Source: Lactarius indigo (lineage: Eukaryota; Basidiomycota; Agaricomycetes; Russulales; Russulaceae). Taken from it: a stretch of 64,000 bases of DNA. The DNA is taken from positions 1,178,001 through 1,242,000 of the forward strand of contig JAFKAC010000003.1 of the NCBI GenBank assembly GCA_025766275.1. The letters run 5' to 3'. Each line of letters starts with the position of its first letter. Position 1 is the first letter of the stretch. Of this stretch, positions 11,983 through 23,447 are shown one piece after another. Both the position numbers and the translations under genes were made by a program. The notes beneath the pieces are model-generated. The model had not been told where the DNA came from and made no database searches. It saw only the letters and a program-made list of their open reading frames with translations.

Positions 11983-12046
11983 TTCCTGAGATGTGATCTC
12001 TCCTGTGGCTGAACCGATTGTACAATCAACGCTCATCGCCACTACC

Positions 12047-13453
12047 ATGTCCACCTCTCACATCATCCCAAAGGCTGTTCTATACTACGATGCCCGCTCT
12101 GCCTGGTCTCTCGCAGGTGTGCTGTGCTCTCAGCGTTCGATCGAGCACTCATCAGCTCGTTTCTTGTAGTCCTCTTAGCTTTGTATGTTCTATGATCCGT
12201 TCTTGAATCCGCCCCTTATCCGCTACCTAGGGAAGAGAAGGGCTATGGCAAAGATGAACTCGATCTCAAGCTCGTCAACCTTTGTAAGTGTGGTTTTGGT
12301 GCTAGGGACATCTCCCATTGACCCAGGTGTCATCAGCCAAAGGCGAGAATTTTTCGCCTACGTTCTTACGCATCAATCCCAAAGGTAGGGCTGTGGACCC
12401 TTAACAAACACCCTTATCGAGCCGTCTCTTTAGGAACCGTCCCGACGTTGGTCGTCCCATTCGAGAACACTCTGACCCCTGATATGGAGAGCCGGTACAA
12501 GGCCATCACTGACACTGAAGCAAGTCTCGTCGTGCTGCACTTTGGAGCACAGGGCTGAATGCCGTTGCACCGCAGGCTATTATTGCCTTCCTCGACAAGT
12601 CGCGATCGATCATGTCCCACACTCATACAACATCTGCTGCTCCTGCCCCCGCGTTGTCTCCTGCGACGATAGAACTCTCTGCAACAGCAAAATCAATCAT
12701 CGCTTTGGTCCATTCGTCGCCCGCCTCGCCCGAGTTGCTCTTCTACTTCAATGCTGGGGACTCGACCACGCTCAAAACGGTTTCACAGAGTGTCTCTACC
12801 TTTCTCAAAGGTCGCAAGGGGGCATTGGAACACTATCTGGCGGAGGACGAAGCGAATGAAATTCGCGTATCTGAGAAGACAAAAAAGTTCTGGCTTGAAA
12901 AGAAGGGTACAACAGAGGAACTGCTAACGGCCCTTGACGAGGCTGATAAGAGCGAGTCGGATCTAAGCGATGGCGGAAAGAAGGCGCGCGAAGAGTACTT
13001 CGAGAAGACCAAGGCAGCATGGGAAGTTGGTCTAGCACTCGTTCTAACCAAGCTCAGCAAGGAATTGATTGGGCCCTTCGCTCTTGGTATGCCACGTCAC
13101 AACGGATATCCCCCGCTGGACTTAGGTTAACCTTTTTTTCGTGCACAGGGGAACAGATCTCCATCGTAGATGTGCACCTCGCCGCGTGGTTGCATGAGTT
13201 GGTCACACTCTCCGGGGGCGATACCCGAGACAACGGAATAGCAGCAATTTCCAGGCTGGAAGCACACGTTGGTGGAGGCTTTACGCTTGCAAAGGACGCT
13301 GTCACCGCGGTGCCAGCAACGGCGCCGCGGTCGAGTTCAAACCCGGTGACGTCCGCCACCGCCACCGAGCCGCCCAAACCTAAGCTGGCGGTGTTGTGGG
13401 ATGCTCTTACTGAGAGGCCGAGCTGGCAGAAGGTATTTGGCGTGAAGGGGTAA
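12047..13453 (+). CDS. glutathione S-transferase-like protein
   Basis: A two-domain GST-fold protein of about 361 aa. Seven exons: 12047-12116, 12170-12182, 12231-12283, 12337-12384, 12434-12519, 12576-13086 and 13149-13453. The thioredoxin-like N-domain reads AVLYYDARSAWS, LLALEEKGYGKDELDLK, LSKGENFSPTFLRINPKGT and PTLVVPFENTL, then EAIIAFLDKSRS. The helical C-domain includes EVGLALVLTKLSKELIGPF and ISIVDVHLAAWLHELV. Exon 2 is only 13 bases. The intron at 12520-12575 begins GCAAGT and ends CAG, a GC-AG intron; no GT donor restores the frame. A long charged insert (about residues 125-220) separates the domains. Substrates are unknown. Confidence 0.85.
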
Positions 13454-13694
13454 TTTTGATGAGCGCGGGAGTGTGTGGGAAAGTGTAGGCAGTGTAGAAC
13501 TAGAACAGACAAATTAGTCGTAACGTATAGAATTTTTGAGAGATGTACCTTCCTGCCTAAGCCGCTCAATTACCTCTACTTTTACTCTCTTTTCAATTGG
13601 CCAACCTCTTTTTCTTCGCCTTCCACTCGTTTCCCTTTGTTTCGTTCTCGACTACGCGAGAGGTTGTTTGGCCATTTCTTTCCTTCCAACTAAC

Positions 13695-16161
13695 ATGTCT
13701 CTGTCCTCTTTAGGCAGAGAAGGTACAACCGACACTAACTACACCCCCAATTCCAACCCTCGACTCTCTTCTCGGTCTCGCTCACCGTCATACGACGCCT
13801 TATCTGAGCACACGAGGCTGTTCCCAGGGATCCAGTCGCATGCACTGTTATCCCCAGATGTTCAACTCACTCCTGCTGCGCAGCAGGATCTTTCTGATCG
13901 AGCGTCTCCCAACTCGTCCACAATGAATACGCCAAATCCTTCCCGCTCAACCTCTCCCCTTCCCCCGTTCTACTCCACACAGTCGTCAGCGTCAGACACG
14001 GATAGTGACGAGCCATTGTCCCCATTACTTCTCGATACTTACGCCCCCCCATATGCGCGCGACGGCCCGCCTCGATGGTGGCAGGTACGACAACGTCCGC
14101 GTCGAGGTGCTCGGCGACCCGCTGGATGGTTCAGGCCCATTGTCCGTATCTCGCGAAGAGTCTTTCGACATCCTTTCTTCCCCAAGCACCCTTCCACCAT
14201 CGTACGTCCCCTTCTCTCACCAGTTGTGTGCCTGCGCGTTAAAAGCGGTGTCTTAGCTCCTTTCTCTTCTGTTTTTCTCACTACTAGCACTATCCATAAC
14301 TTTCCTCCTGATCCATCTGTTGAACCCTGACAAGGAGCCTCTGCCATGGCGGGCCTATTGCACCTGTTCCTGAAACGTCGACCGATCCCACCACCGCGCA
14401 ATGCTCACCCCACCTTTCTTAACATCTCCACTGTAGCCTCGTCACCCCCGATGCCCCCCTTCCCTCCAGAAAATTTTGACATCCTTGCCCCCCGCGGGAG
14501 TTCTCGTCGGAGTATTCTCCATGGATTCCTCCTCGGAGCGCCGGATGCTTATTCGCTCAAGCTGGGCCAGCCATCCTCGCAGTCGTAACGGCGCTGGCGA
14601 CGGCGACTGACGGCGCCGGTACTTCACGGACCGTCGTCCGCTTTATCATGGGTCAACCACGTAAAACATGGGAGCGGCGAGTTCGCGTGGAGATGGAAGG
14701 TATGCACATTTGACGCTCACCGTATGCTGCGTAATCTTATATCGGAATACCTTCTTGACGCGCGCAGAGTACAACGACTATTGTCATTCTCCCTGTCGCA
14801 GAAAACATGAACTCCGGCAAGACTCATGCGTTCTTCATCTTGGGCAGCGACAATGGCATGGGTCCCACCCCTCTACTTTGATACTGAAATTCCTCCTCCG
14901 GTGTTTTCGTACTCAAAGGACTCCAGTCCCATGCTTTCTCTCGCACCACACGACCCCGTCTATGCACGGCGGGACCGACAGTCCGCTTCGTCGCTCCCGC
15001 AGGACTGGGTACGCCCAGATTTTGTAGTCAAGGTAGACGACGACTCCTTCGTTATGCTTGCGGAGCTCGAGGCGCGCCTGCGCATTGCTCTTCATAATAA
15101 TAGTCGACGTTCACCCAGACAACGGTAATACGTCTGGCTCGTCAGGACCGAGAGGTCCCGCTACCTGGCGTGGAGCCGGTTCGAGACCCTCTCATATACT
15201 GGGGTTATCTCGTAAAGCGGCGCTTCATGGCTGGCGAAATGTATGCGCTGAGCTGGAGTCTGGTCGACTGGGTGTCAACGGAACCTGCTGTCAAGGGTCT
15301 CGTGAACTGGTGCTGAGGATAAACAGACGGCCAAATGGATGCGGCTGCACCCGCGCGCGGCGCAAGTTCGGTGGGTTGCCTGAGCATTGCTGGATCTACG
15401 ACCACCCACGCAGCGGCACCGTGTGCGTTCTTTTCTTTCTTCCGTTGCGGCTAAACCGATAATTTCGTTGCTATCCTCAGATATTCCCATGGATTTCTAT
15501 TCCCTTCTGAGGCCGACCGTGTCCGGCAAGGTGTCAGAAACTTCTTCGACAGGCAACCGATACAGCCGACCGACCAGACTACGACGACCCCGAGCTGGTA
15601 CGACAGAGATTGGAACGCACCGACTGAGTGGTCTCGGTCGACGGTATCGACATTCGGCACTCGTTATGTACTGCCACTTCCCAACTTGACTGTACCTCAG
15701 AGCATCGAAGCGCTCGTCGAGGGAAGTGACATGTCCGGGCTGTACGAGGGTGCGTCGTCTACTTTCTTCTACTCATGTCTCCACTCATTCACTGCTTTTA
15801 TCCAGGGAGCATTTGGTCTGCGGAAGATGCATGGCAGCTGCGCGAAGGTCGCAAAAAGAAGTACAATGGTCAGCGATTAGGCGGCACGGTTGTGGTGCAT
15901 TTCATCAAGAAACACATGTGGTTCTTCGAAACTGTGCTCGCTCTTCTGGGGGGAGATGAGGAGACGGAGTACGAGATGCAGCGGCGGATCCGTGAAGGCT
16001 CGCCGCGGGCAAGAGGGACGAATTCTGTCACAGATTGCCCGACATCGCGCCATCGGCCTCGACTAAGGGCCGAAGTCACCCCGACCACCGGGTGTGTTGA
16101 CCGTAGACGAGATGAGTTTCTTTGGATACGGTTGTCACACCCCACTGCCCTCAACTGCTGA
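13695..16161 (+). CDS. type II membrane glycosyltransferase, family 31-like; frame interrupted
   Basis: A Golgi-type beta-1,3-galactosyltransferase-like enzyme. A Ser/Pro-rich cytoplasmic N-terminus is followed by FRHPFFPKHPSTI and, after an intron, a signal anchor (LLSLLFFSLLALSITFLLIH) and NPDKEPLPWRAYC. The catalytic part shows GVFSMDSSSERRMLIRSSWA, MGQPRKTWERR, the DxD-type KVDDDSFVMLAELEARLR, DPLIYWGYLVKRRFMAGEMY and AEHCWIYDHPRSGTVYSHG. Single-base changes break the frame near 14490, 14608, 14779, 14837, 15100, 15305 and 15381; six of the seven are extra bases. The 3' part from 15480 is clean, with an intron at about 15750-15806. Conservation of the encoded text on both sides of every break points to assembly error rather than long decay, but a recent pseudogene is possible. 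Confidence 0.75.
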
Positions 16162-17059
16162 CAATGTGTATTTGTATCATATCTCTCGTGCGCTTTACGC
16201 ATCATACTACTGCGCATTTCCTTATCTCATCCATCGAACATTATTCCTGCATACATCACGACAGAGATTGTAGTGACCGGTAGCCATTCACTCATTCACA
16301 TTCTCGGTGCAATCTCTATCCTAAATATATCACACGGTTGTAAGCCGAACAAACAATGCTACGATGCCGGTTGCGGTGGTCGTGTAGATCGAGCGATATT
16401 TCCGGCTCGAGTGCTTGCTTCGTCGATAAAAGTATGAGCAGTATGGCATGGCTATATATATATTGAGAGCGACGGGCACTGTATGCCGGCATGAGAACCT
16501 AGCGAAGGAGATGAGCCAAAGACTCGGCCAAGAGCGCTGCGTCGGCAGCACCCGTTCCGCAGGGCCGAGCATCTGCCTTTCGTACCGCACCACGTCCGGC
16601 GGCCTAGATGTTCCCCCGTTGTCTTTGCTTCCGTTCCTCCACCCCTGTCCCCTCCTCTCCATAATGCTCAAATGCTAGAGAAAAGGCAGTCAGGTTCCGG
16701 TTCGACCGTTCAAACGGGTGAGCATCGTCCTTCCGCTTATATTTTAGCTTGGTTTTATTCCGCTCGATCTCGTCGTGTGCACCGCCTCGTGCACATCTGG
16801 CCCTCTTCGTTCAGGTCTTTGCGCACCCCCCTCTACCCCTACAGTAACCTCTCCCCATTCAGCAGCAGCGCTTCACCGGTGGGGCATGCTTACTCTAGTT
16901 CCCGCTGTTGTCTTTTCTTAATTCTCACCTTTTGTGTTTATCTCTCTGTTCTGGTGCTGACTCTGCTCCAGTTTTGCATCTGTTTCCGTCTCCGTCTCGT
17001 TTCTTTCACTCCCTTTCACTCCTATTCACGTTTACTGACACGATTCGTCTCAATTCGCA
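16162..17059. other. intergenic; promoter of the second mucin-like gene
   Basis: About 0.9 kb. The last 300 bases are pyrimidine-rich (many CT and TTC runs), as is common just upstream of fungal transcription starts. No gene recognised. Confidence 0.5.
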
Positions 17060-18896
17060 ATGTCTACCACCACTCCGCAATCGACTGCACCTTCACCGTC
17101 AGCCTTCACCATCGCCTTCGCCTCGCCCGTCACCGTCACCATCGCCCTCACCGTCGCCTCACCGTCACCATCACCATCGCCCTCACCGTCGCCCTCGCCT
17201 TCACCATCATCGTCACCCTCGCCATCACCTTCACCATCTTCACCGGTACAATCGCCAACGCTGTCTTCGTCACCTTCACCGTCACCGTCACCGTCGTCGT
17301 CGCCACGGCCATCCTCAGCGTCGACCCCAGTTACATCGTGAGTGGTTAGGCTTCGCGAGATATGCGCATTTGGGCTCACTTTGAGATTTACGTAAAGCGC
17401 CTCGTCGCCTTCTCCGCAGCCGTCCTCTTCGACCGCCACCTCTCCAAGCTCTTCTCCATCCTCGTCGCCGTCCCCTACCTCTACACCAACACCATCGTCA
17501 TCGTCACCATCTAGCTCCTCCCCCAGTAGCTCTCCTTCTAGTACACCCCCAACTACCACCACTAGCATAGTTCCTTCTAGTAGCCCTGCGTCTTCGTCCT
17601 CTATCCCTCAGCCAACTTCCACAACTTCCTCTATAGATCCCACGACCTCCTCTAGGCCAAGCAGTTCTAGCGATGCCACCTCAGATAGTACTTTCAGCAC
17701 GTCTCCTTCCGATAGTCCCACGTGCGTTCTGACCAGCCTTTTTCTTCCTCGTCTTTAAATAATTGTGGCATGAAAATAGGACAACGTTTTCGAGCACTGT
17801 CTTCATCCAGACGACCAACAATCTTAGGGCAGACGACTTCATTTGCACCTCCGCAGATCACCTCAACGTTCACCTCAACCTTGAGCAATGGTGGTATTGT
17901 TACTTTCACCGAAGTCGTTGCGAATCCGACGTTGAGCCCTAATAAGGGCTCGAGTTCAAGTTCTCAGTGAGTCTAATTGACAACGTCAATTAGACACTGT
18001 ATGACGTAGTGTGTGCTCATGTGACCGTGCCATAGGTTCTTTCACAACAAGGGTGCTGTTGCTGGTGTCTTTTTAATTGTTGGGCTTGCGGCTGCCTCTA
18101 TCTGCTTGTGGATATTCTTCTTCGTTCGTCGGAGACGCCGCAGGCGCCGAATCGATCATGAGACAGCTGTGTCCGCGTCCCTCGCTGCCGCAGGTTACAA
18201 TCGCGCCCCGATTGACGACGAAGAGGACTTTGGGCCAGGTCCTGGAATGCGAGAGAGGTTTAATTCCATGAGCTCGCACCCGACGATCAGTACGCCAATC
18301 ACGGAAGAAGAGCGGGCGGCAGAGGCTGCCGCTACTTCCGCCGCCTTATATGATCCGTACACGGACTACAACCGTCCTGTCGGCGCAGTTGCAGGCTTTG
18401 TACCAACACGCCCAGACAGCCCGGCCCAGCGTGGTCGAGATAATAGCTATTCTAGTGGCATGAGCAGACCACCGGGCACAGGGCACGCTCCGCGCCACAG
18501 CACGGGGAGCTTGGATCCGCTACTCGTTGGGATGGCTGCGGCACCCCTGGGGACGCCTGGACCCTCCGTTCCACCCACGCCTACTCCGACGCTACCGCCG
18601 CGAAGCCCCAGGAGGCCGACCGCTGTACAGTTGCAACAGTCGCAAGAGAACGCGGCCGCAAGTAGTACGCGTGACTCCGAACGCTCTTCCTCACCCGACG
18701 ACCGTCTGGATCCTGCACTGGCCTCGTTGCAGACAGATAATACTAAAAGCCAGGAGCTACGAGATGATGTGGACTATTCACGGCCGGTGCTTGAGGTACG
18801 TTTGGTTGTTGTTACAATTCACATCCATATCGTAACCCTGATATCCCACTTGTCTCCTAGGTCCGGAACCGTGCGGATGCGGACAGTAAGAAATGA
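17060..18896 (+). CDS. mucin-like single-pass membrane protein
   Basis: Five exons: 17060-17337, 17398-17721, 17780-17966, 18036-18795 and 18861-18896. The first two encode a stalk made almost only of Ser, Pro and Thr (SPSPSPSPS runs, then SSSPSS). Next comes TSTFTSTLSNGGIVTFTEVV and, across an intron, FFHNKGAVAGVFLIVGLAAA, a membrane helix ending LWIFFFVRRRRRRRRI. The cytoplasmic tail has HETAVSASLAAAG, acidic DDEEDFGPGPG and Ser/Pro-rich stretches. This FFxNKGAVAGVF-RRRRR arrangement recurs in agaricomycete cell-surface proteins; function is unknown and a wall-sensor role is only a guess. One extra base (A at 17826) shifts frame in exon 3. No clear signal peptide precedes the Ser/Pro repeats. 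It is a paralogue of the gene at 4282. Confidence 0.75.
17105..17335. repeat. imperfect TCACCR/TCGCCM hexanucleotide repeat
   Basis: Degenerate six-base repeats (TCACCG, TCGCCC, TCACCA) encode Ser-Pro units of the mucin stalk. The low complexity leaves all frames on both strands open, which creates long spurious reading frames here. Confidence 0.8.
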
Positions 18897-19214
18897 TGAG
18901 CATGTTTAGCTTACCGGCGGACACTTTTCGAAAGTCAATTAGTGTCACATACAGACATTCTTTTTTTTTGTATTGCAGCAATTGCGCGGACTGCTTATGG
19001 ATTACGTTGACTAGTTTTTTTTTTTGGCATCTGGACACTTGTTTTTGGAAAATACTATCACCTACTCGAGTGTGATCTCGAACGACACTTGAGCACTAGC
19101 TGGTGCAGACACAGAAAAAAGAGGCAGTTTATTGGCGACCGTACAAGGTGACAACGTAGTCATTTCATGATGAAAAGACAATTGCGGCCCGTTTTTGGTT
19201 TACCAAATTTATTT

Positions 19215-20045
19215 ATGCAATTGTCACTCGCACTACGATACCGACATCGACACGCTATCCCTAGGCTCGCTCTTACCCAGCGCTATTTTTCTTCGTCTCC
19301 TCATTTATCATCACATCCGACTACCTGTCCCTCCTGTGGTGCACCGCTCCCAACTCGTTTGCCAGCATGTCCCAAGTGTTTCCATATCGAACATTCACGT
19401 CCAGAATATGATTATTACGACCTCCTCGAGACACCGAAGAGTCCGAACCCATTCGTCGTCAATGAAAGTCGGCTAAAGAATAATTTCCGCCGCGTGCAGA
19501 GATATGTACATCCTGACTTATGGGCTACGCAAGGCAAGGTACGCAATACCACAAACTGAACTTCTCGTACCTCTTTGATTACATTTGTCTCCCAGGATAA
19601 GACACAAGTAGCTCGCGACCTATCTAGCCTCGTGAACGAGGCCTATATCACCCTCCTCCACCCCTTGTCGCGGATTCATTACATCCTTTCGCAGCACAAT
19701 CTCGGCGTGTTAGAGACGGACCAGCTAGACGACCCTCATCTCATCACAGAAGTTATTGAGACCAGAGAAGCTCTGGAAGACGCATCTACCGAGAGTGAGG
19801 TGGATGACATCAAGAAAGTCGTTGCCGGTTTGTGCACGACATTTGTAGCTCTGACTTGGTGGCTGACGGTTATGTAGGGAAGATATCAGAGACAATGGAG
19901 AATATTGAGCATGCCGTACACGTTGAGGACTGGGCAGGAGGCGCATCGTGGGGCAGTGCGACTTAAGTATTTGCGAGGCATCGAGGCAGCGGCGCAAAGC
20001 GGTGATGACGGAAGAACAGGCGACAATCCGGTTGTGGTTCGGTAA
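19215..20045 (+). CDS. JAC1: mitochondrial J-domain co-chaperone for Fe-S cluster transfer
   Basis: Orthologue of Jac1/HscB/HSC20, which delivers the scaffold Isu to the mitochondrial Hsp70. Three exons: 19215-19538, 19596-19827 and 19878-20045. The N-terminus (MQLSLALRYRHRHAIPRLAL then RYFSS) is a typical matrix presequence; an in-frame ATG at 19167 is an alternative start. Next comes CPSCGAPLPTRLPACPKC, the two-CxxC zinc ribbon found in metazoan HSC20. The J domain has the HPD motif in RYVHPDLW. The C-terminal Isu-binding helices run from ARDLSSLVNEAYITLLHPLS to RGAVRLKYLRGIEAAA. One extra G near 19932 shifts frame between VEDW and QEAHRG. The gene is convergent with the dehydrogenase. Confidence 0.85.
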
Positions 20046-20385
20046 GGTGTCAGGGAAGCCGGTGGGTAAAGGGATCGCTGCTCGCCGCACTGCTACATCA
20101 AAGTCGTACTTTGTTATTGTTACACACCACTCAGCCATGTCGCTATACAGTTCATAATATGCCAACACTCCGTTAATCACTACGACACAGGCCCAAAGAT
20201 TTTCGGTTTCGAGATCACAATTTCTACACATACCATGACATGCAGGAAGAGATCGATTGGACCCGTAACGAACAGAGAATGCGAAGGAGGGCCACATATT
20301 TTAGTAAGAGTTGAGATGTATTGGGCAGTATTGTACACATTCATCATTCCGATCAACGACAACGACCCCTTCACTCTACCCCGCA
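20046..20385. other. intergenic between convergent genes
   Basis: 3' flanks of JAC1 and of the short-chain dehydrogenase. A minus-strand open frame overlapping it is a shadow of JAC1. Confidence 0.5.
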
Positions 20386-21596
20386 TCACCACTTCTCATG
20401 AGCAGGCCGGACTAAAGCGAAAATGTTGACTCTTAGATAAACTTAGATACGTTGACAAGAACTTACGGTCCAATTCCCACGTCCAGGCAGATCTGTCTTG
20501 ATTGACAAGGTAATGGTATGACTGCAAGACGAGTTAGGAACGAGGTCAATGAAACAGAACGGGGCCTACCTTGGCGATACTCTCAGGGGAGAGGGAACGA
20601 TTCTGATCGGCTGCCCATTCCTCTCCGCGATAGGATTTAGACAGGTCGGTAGCAATACCTGAAACATCACCGATTTGGCTGAGCACCTGCGTGGAAGCAG
20701 TGAGTTAGTACGTACCTCCGTCGATAACCGCCTACAAAGCGTGCAAAAGAAGTCGTCAAACGAAAGTTTCAAAAAGAAAAGAAAAGAAGAGGGTGCGGTA
20801 CATACATGTGCCACCTGGGAACGGCTGGTCAGTGAAAATGCCGTGAACATAGAAAAAACCACAACGCGTACGTGGATATTTTCCTTCCCAAACTCTTTGT
20901 TCAGGCTCTGCGAGAGCGAACGCAGAGCGAATTTGGCCGCTGAGAAGACGGAAGTCGTCGTGTTCCCACGCAAAGCAGCGGTCGCGCCAGTGAAGAGCAA
21001 CGTGCCGCGCTTGCCACGCTCGTCAATGGCTTGACCCTGGAACGCGGTGATCGCCTCGCGAGAGAACGCAAATGCGGATTTCAGGTTTGTGTTCGACACA
21101 CGTTCAAGTTCGTCCTCGGTGATCTCCAGGAATGGCTTCCAGACGGCGAATCCCGCGTTGAAGAGCGCGACGCGGATGTCGGCGTGTGGCCAGCGTTCAC
21201 GCACCGCGCGGAATGCACTTTGGACTTCTTTATAATTGTAGTCGTTTATTGGGAACGCCGCTGCCTGTATACAAGGACGCAGTGTGAAAGGTAGGAAAGG
21301 AAATAAAGTCACTGCGCTCACGTCTGTGTCCCCAGTCTTTAGCTCGGCGGCGAACTTGTGGAGGCTGTCGCTGTTTCTCGCGATAAGTGCAACATTGTAT
21401 CCAGACTTGGCAAAGAGACGACTGGCGCGTTGCGGTGGCTTCAGTGCCTAAGAACGAAGAGAACAGTAAGGCGGTACGTACGCAGAGGCACCTCCAGTGC
21501 CTGCAAGAGGTCAGTGAGTGCAGGACAATACAACAACGAAGACAGACCGGAAGAATTCCCAACACCTGCAACGACGAAGAGGGGACGAGTGGACAT
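20386..21596 (-). CDS. short-chain dehydrogenase/reductase
   Basis: An NAD(P)-dependent oxidoreductase with Rossmann fold. Nine exons: 21566-21596, 21492-21500, 21322-21447, 20872-21264, 20806-20814, 20716-20731, 20570-20686, 20467-20521 and 20386-20411. It begins MSTRPLFVVAGTGGTE, with the glycine-rich cofactor loop partly encoded by a 9-base exon. RLFAKSGYNVALIARNSDSL, ALFNAGF, LLFTGATAALRG, SVFSAAKFALRSLSQSLNKE and NIHVAHAVIDG follow. The classical YxxxK active site is replaced: the position reads FSAAK, with Phe for Tyr, so classical catalysis is doubtful or another residue serves. The end is WELDLRPAHEKW. Two extra bases, near 21421 and at the exon 6 donor near 20716, break the frame. 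The substrate is unknown. Confidence 0.8.
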
Positions 21597-21884
21597 GATA
21601 CTGTGATGGTGCGCCCTGAGTGCACCATTCGCCCTCTCTTTTATAACTCGTCACCTTGACGAAAACCTGGTGCAGACTCGCGTCATCTGCTTGCTTGCTC
21701 ATCCTCTCAGTCAGCAAGCATTCAGTGAAGATCAATCGCGGCCACGAATTGACTAATTCCTGTGAGAAAAACGGTACAAATGGGCTCATACCAGCTATAG
21801 TATGACTAACAATGTTTGCCAGCCCGGCGATCCCTGCAAGGGAACTTGCTTCGATAATGTGGGAAAACAAGGCCTCTTTTGGAC

Positions 21885-22145
21885 ACGGCTCATCTCACTG
21901 TGCTGCACAGTTGCAGCAGATCGCAAGTAGTACGCGTAGTTTCCGAAACTTCGCCCGACGACCGCCTGAATCTTGCACTGGCCACGACGTTACAGGCGGA
22001 TAAGACTGAAAGCTGGGATTATTCACGGCTGGAAGTAAGTCATTTACCTCTGATATCGCTTGTCGCTATGTCGGGAAGAGAAAACGCAGCATGTTCCCTG
22101 CGGACGCCCCTCGAATGTATTTACAACAATTGCGCAGTTAGATTG
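21885..22145 (+). pseudogene. relic copy of the 3' end of the second mucin-like gene
   Basis: This stretch aligns by eye with about 18630-18990, the last exons and 3' flank of the mucin-like gene. Shared strings include CGCAAGTAGTACGCGT, CGCCCGACGACCG (18xxx has ACCCGACGACCG), TTGCACTGGCC/CTGCACTGGCC, TATTCACGG and a splice donor (GAGGTACG versus GAAGTAAG). Later come GCATGTT...GCGGAC and CAATTGCGC. Deletions of several to tens of bases and many substitutions have destroyed the frame. No TM or stalk part accompanies it. It lies in the region upstream of the uS17 gene and is probably a decayed segmental duplication. Confidence 0.75.
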
Positions 22146-22328
22146 AGAGCAGAGAAAAAAGCGAGAGCGTGTGAGACGCTAGTTGTTTCCGGAAAATACC
22201 GAAGAACTGTATAGTTTATCGTCGTGCGGCTGAGCACGAGATTCCCCATTTCGGGCGTTGTCGCTCCAAACACCTCGAGCAGTAGGTTATCTCGGTATCC
22301 TCCCCCAACCTTCGTCAAGACAATCGCC

Positions 22329-23104
22329 ATGGCCGAACAAGTTTGTTGGGGGTTCCCCGTTCTGTAAAAGCTTGGAATTAAACGGTTTTCTGGCAGGTTG
22401 AAAAGGCATTCCAAAAACAACCTCTCTTCCAAAACGCGAAGGCTCGTGGTATGTTATATTTCTACCCGAGTTTAGACCTCCAGGACTGGTCTAACCACAG
22501 AATCAATGTGACGGATAGGCGGAAAGAAAGTGTCGACAAAGGAGAAGCGGTGGTATAAGGATGTGGGACTTGGATTTAAGACGCCCCCAGAGGCGATCAA
22601 CGGGAGCTACATTGGTGCGTGCGTTCGACCTGTGTCTCTAGAGCAACCTATAGACGATGCGGACCGATGTAGACAAGAAGTGTCCCTTTACCAGTGAGGT
22701 TTCGATCCGTGGCCGCATTCTTACGGGGCGCGTCGTCTCCACCAAAGATGACCCGTACCATTATCATTCGCCGCGACTACCTCCATTACGTTCCCAAATA
22801 CAGTGCGTGACTGTACCTTTATGGGCGCTTAAGCGTAACAGTTCACAATACAACCCTGCAGACCGGTACGAGAAGCGGCACAAAAACCTCGCAGCGCACG
22901 TATCGCCTGCGTTCCGTGTGGAGCTCGGTGATGTGGTCACTGTCGGTTAGTTGGGCCGGCGGAATTTCGTATGACGTAGATATCAGAAGCTGAGACATCG
23001 GATAATTCACAGGTCAGTGCCGACCGCTATCAAAAACGGTGCGGTTCAACGTTCTACGGGTTGCAAAGAACAAGGCTGCGACGAAGACGTTTGGCAAGTT
23101 TTAG
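22329..23104 (+). CDS. RPS11: cytosolic ribosomal protein uS17 (S11)
   Basis: Small-subunit ribosomal protein, about 155 aa. Exons begin MAEQ (22329-22340), then [58 protein letters not shown] and [18 protein letters not shown]. The last exon reads [20 protein letters not shown] and ends TFGKF. Five introns, all GT-AG. One extra A in the run at 22744-22746 shifts frame between VVSTK and [19 protein letters not shown]. Because the protein is essential and conserved on both sides, this must be an assembly error or a collapsed variant rather than a null allele. The first intron lies after the fourth codon, a common position in fungal ribosomal protein genes. Confidence 0.9.
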
Positions 23105-23447
23105 GATACATATGGAGATGTAGTCGGATAGGCTGTTGACATTGATCATGAGGAATGTTTATTACGGGTCTCAGTGTGAGGATAGTGCGAACCAAATAAG
23201 GTGCAAATAGGAGGGAACGGCGCGCTTGTCTTGGCGAGTTCACGCGCACTTGAGAGCCGGCTAGCCTCTATCCGTCACCTCCACTCTATTGCCAGTGGAC
23301 GGTCTCCCTTGAACGCGGTCACTTTCTCCCATTCAACGCCACAAACTGGCTAATTCTCTCCTTTCCGTCTTCACCAATAGACTAGCCAAGTCTAGGTCCC
23401 AGTCTCCCGGTCCGCAGTCAACTTCTTCACCCTCCCGCGGCCTTTCC
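23105..23447. other. intergenic, same-strand spacer
   Basis: 3' flank of the ribosomal protein gene and CT-rich leader of the phosphatase gene. Nothing else seen. Confidence 0.5.

Noticed and set aside
13695..16161. Programmed +1 frameshifting as the explanation for the repeated frame changes
   Set aside because: Breaks occur at unrelated sequences in many unrelated genes, with no shared slippery site or stop context.
17050..17568. Long minus-strand frame rich in Gly, Asp, Glu
   Set aside because: Mirror of the Ser-Pro repeat on the plus strand; the repeat leaves every frame open.
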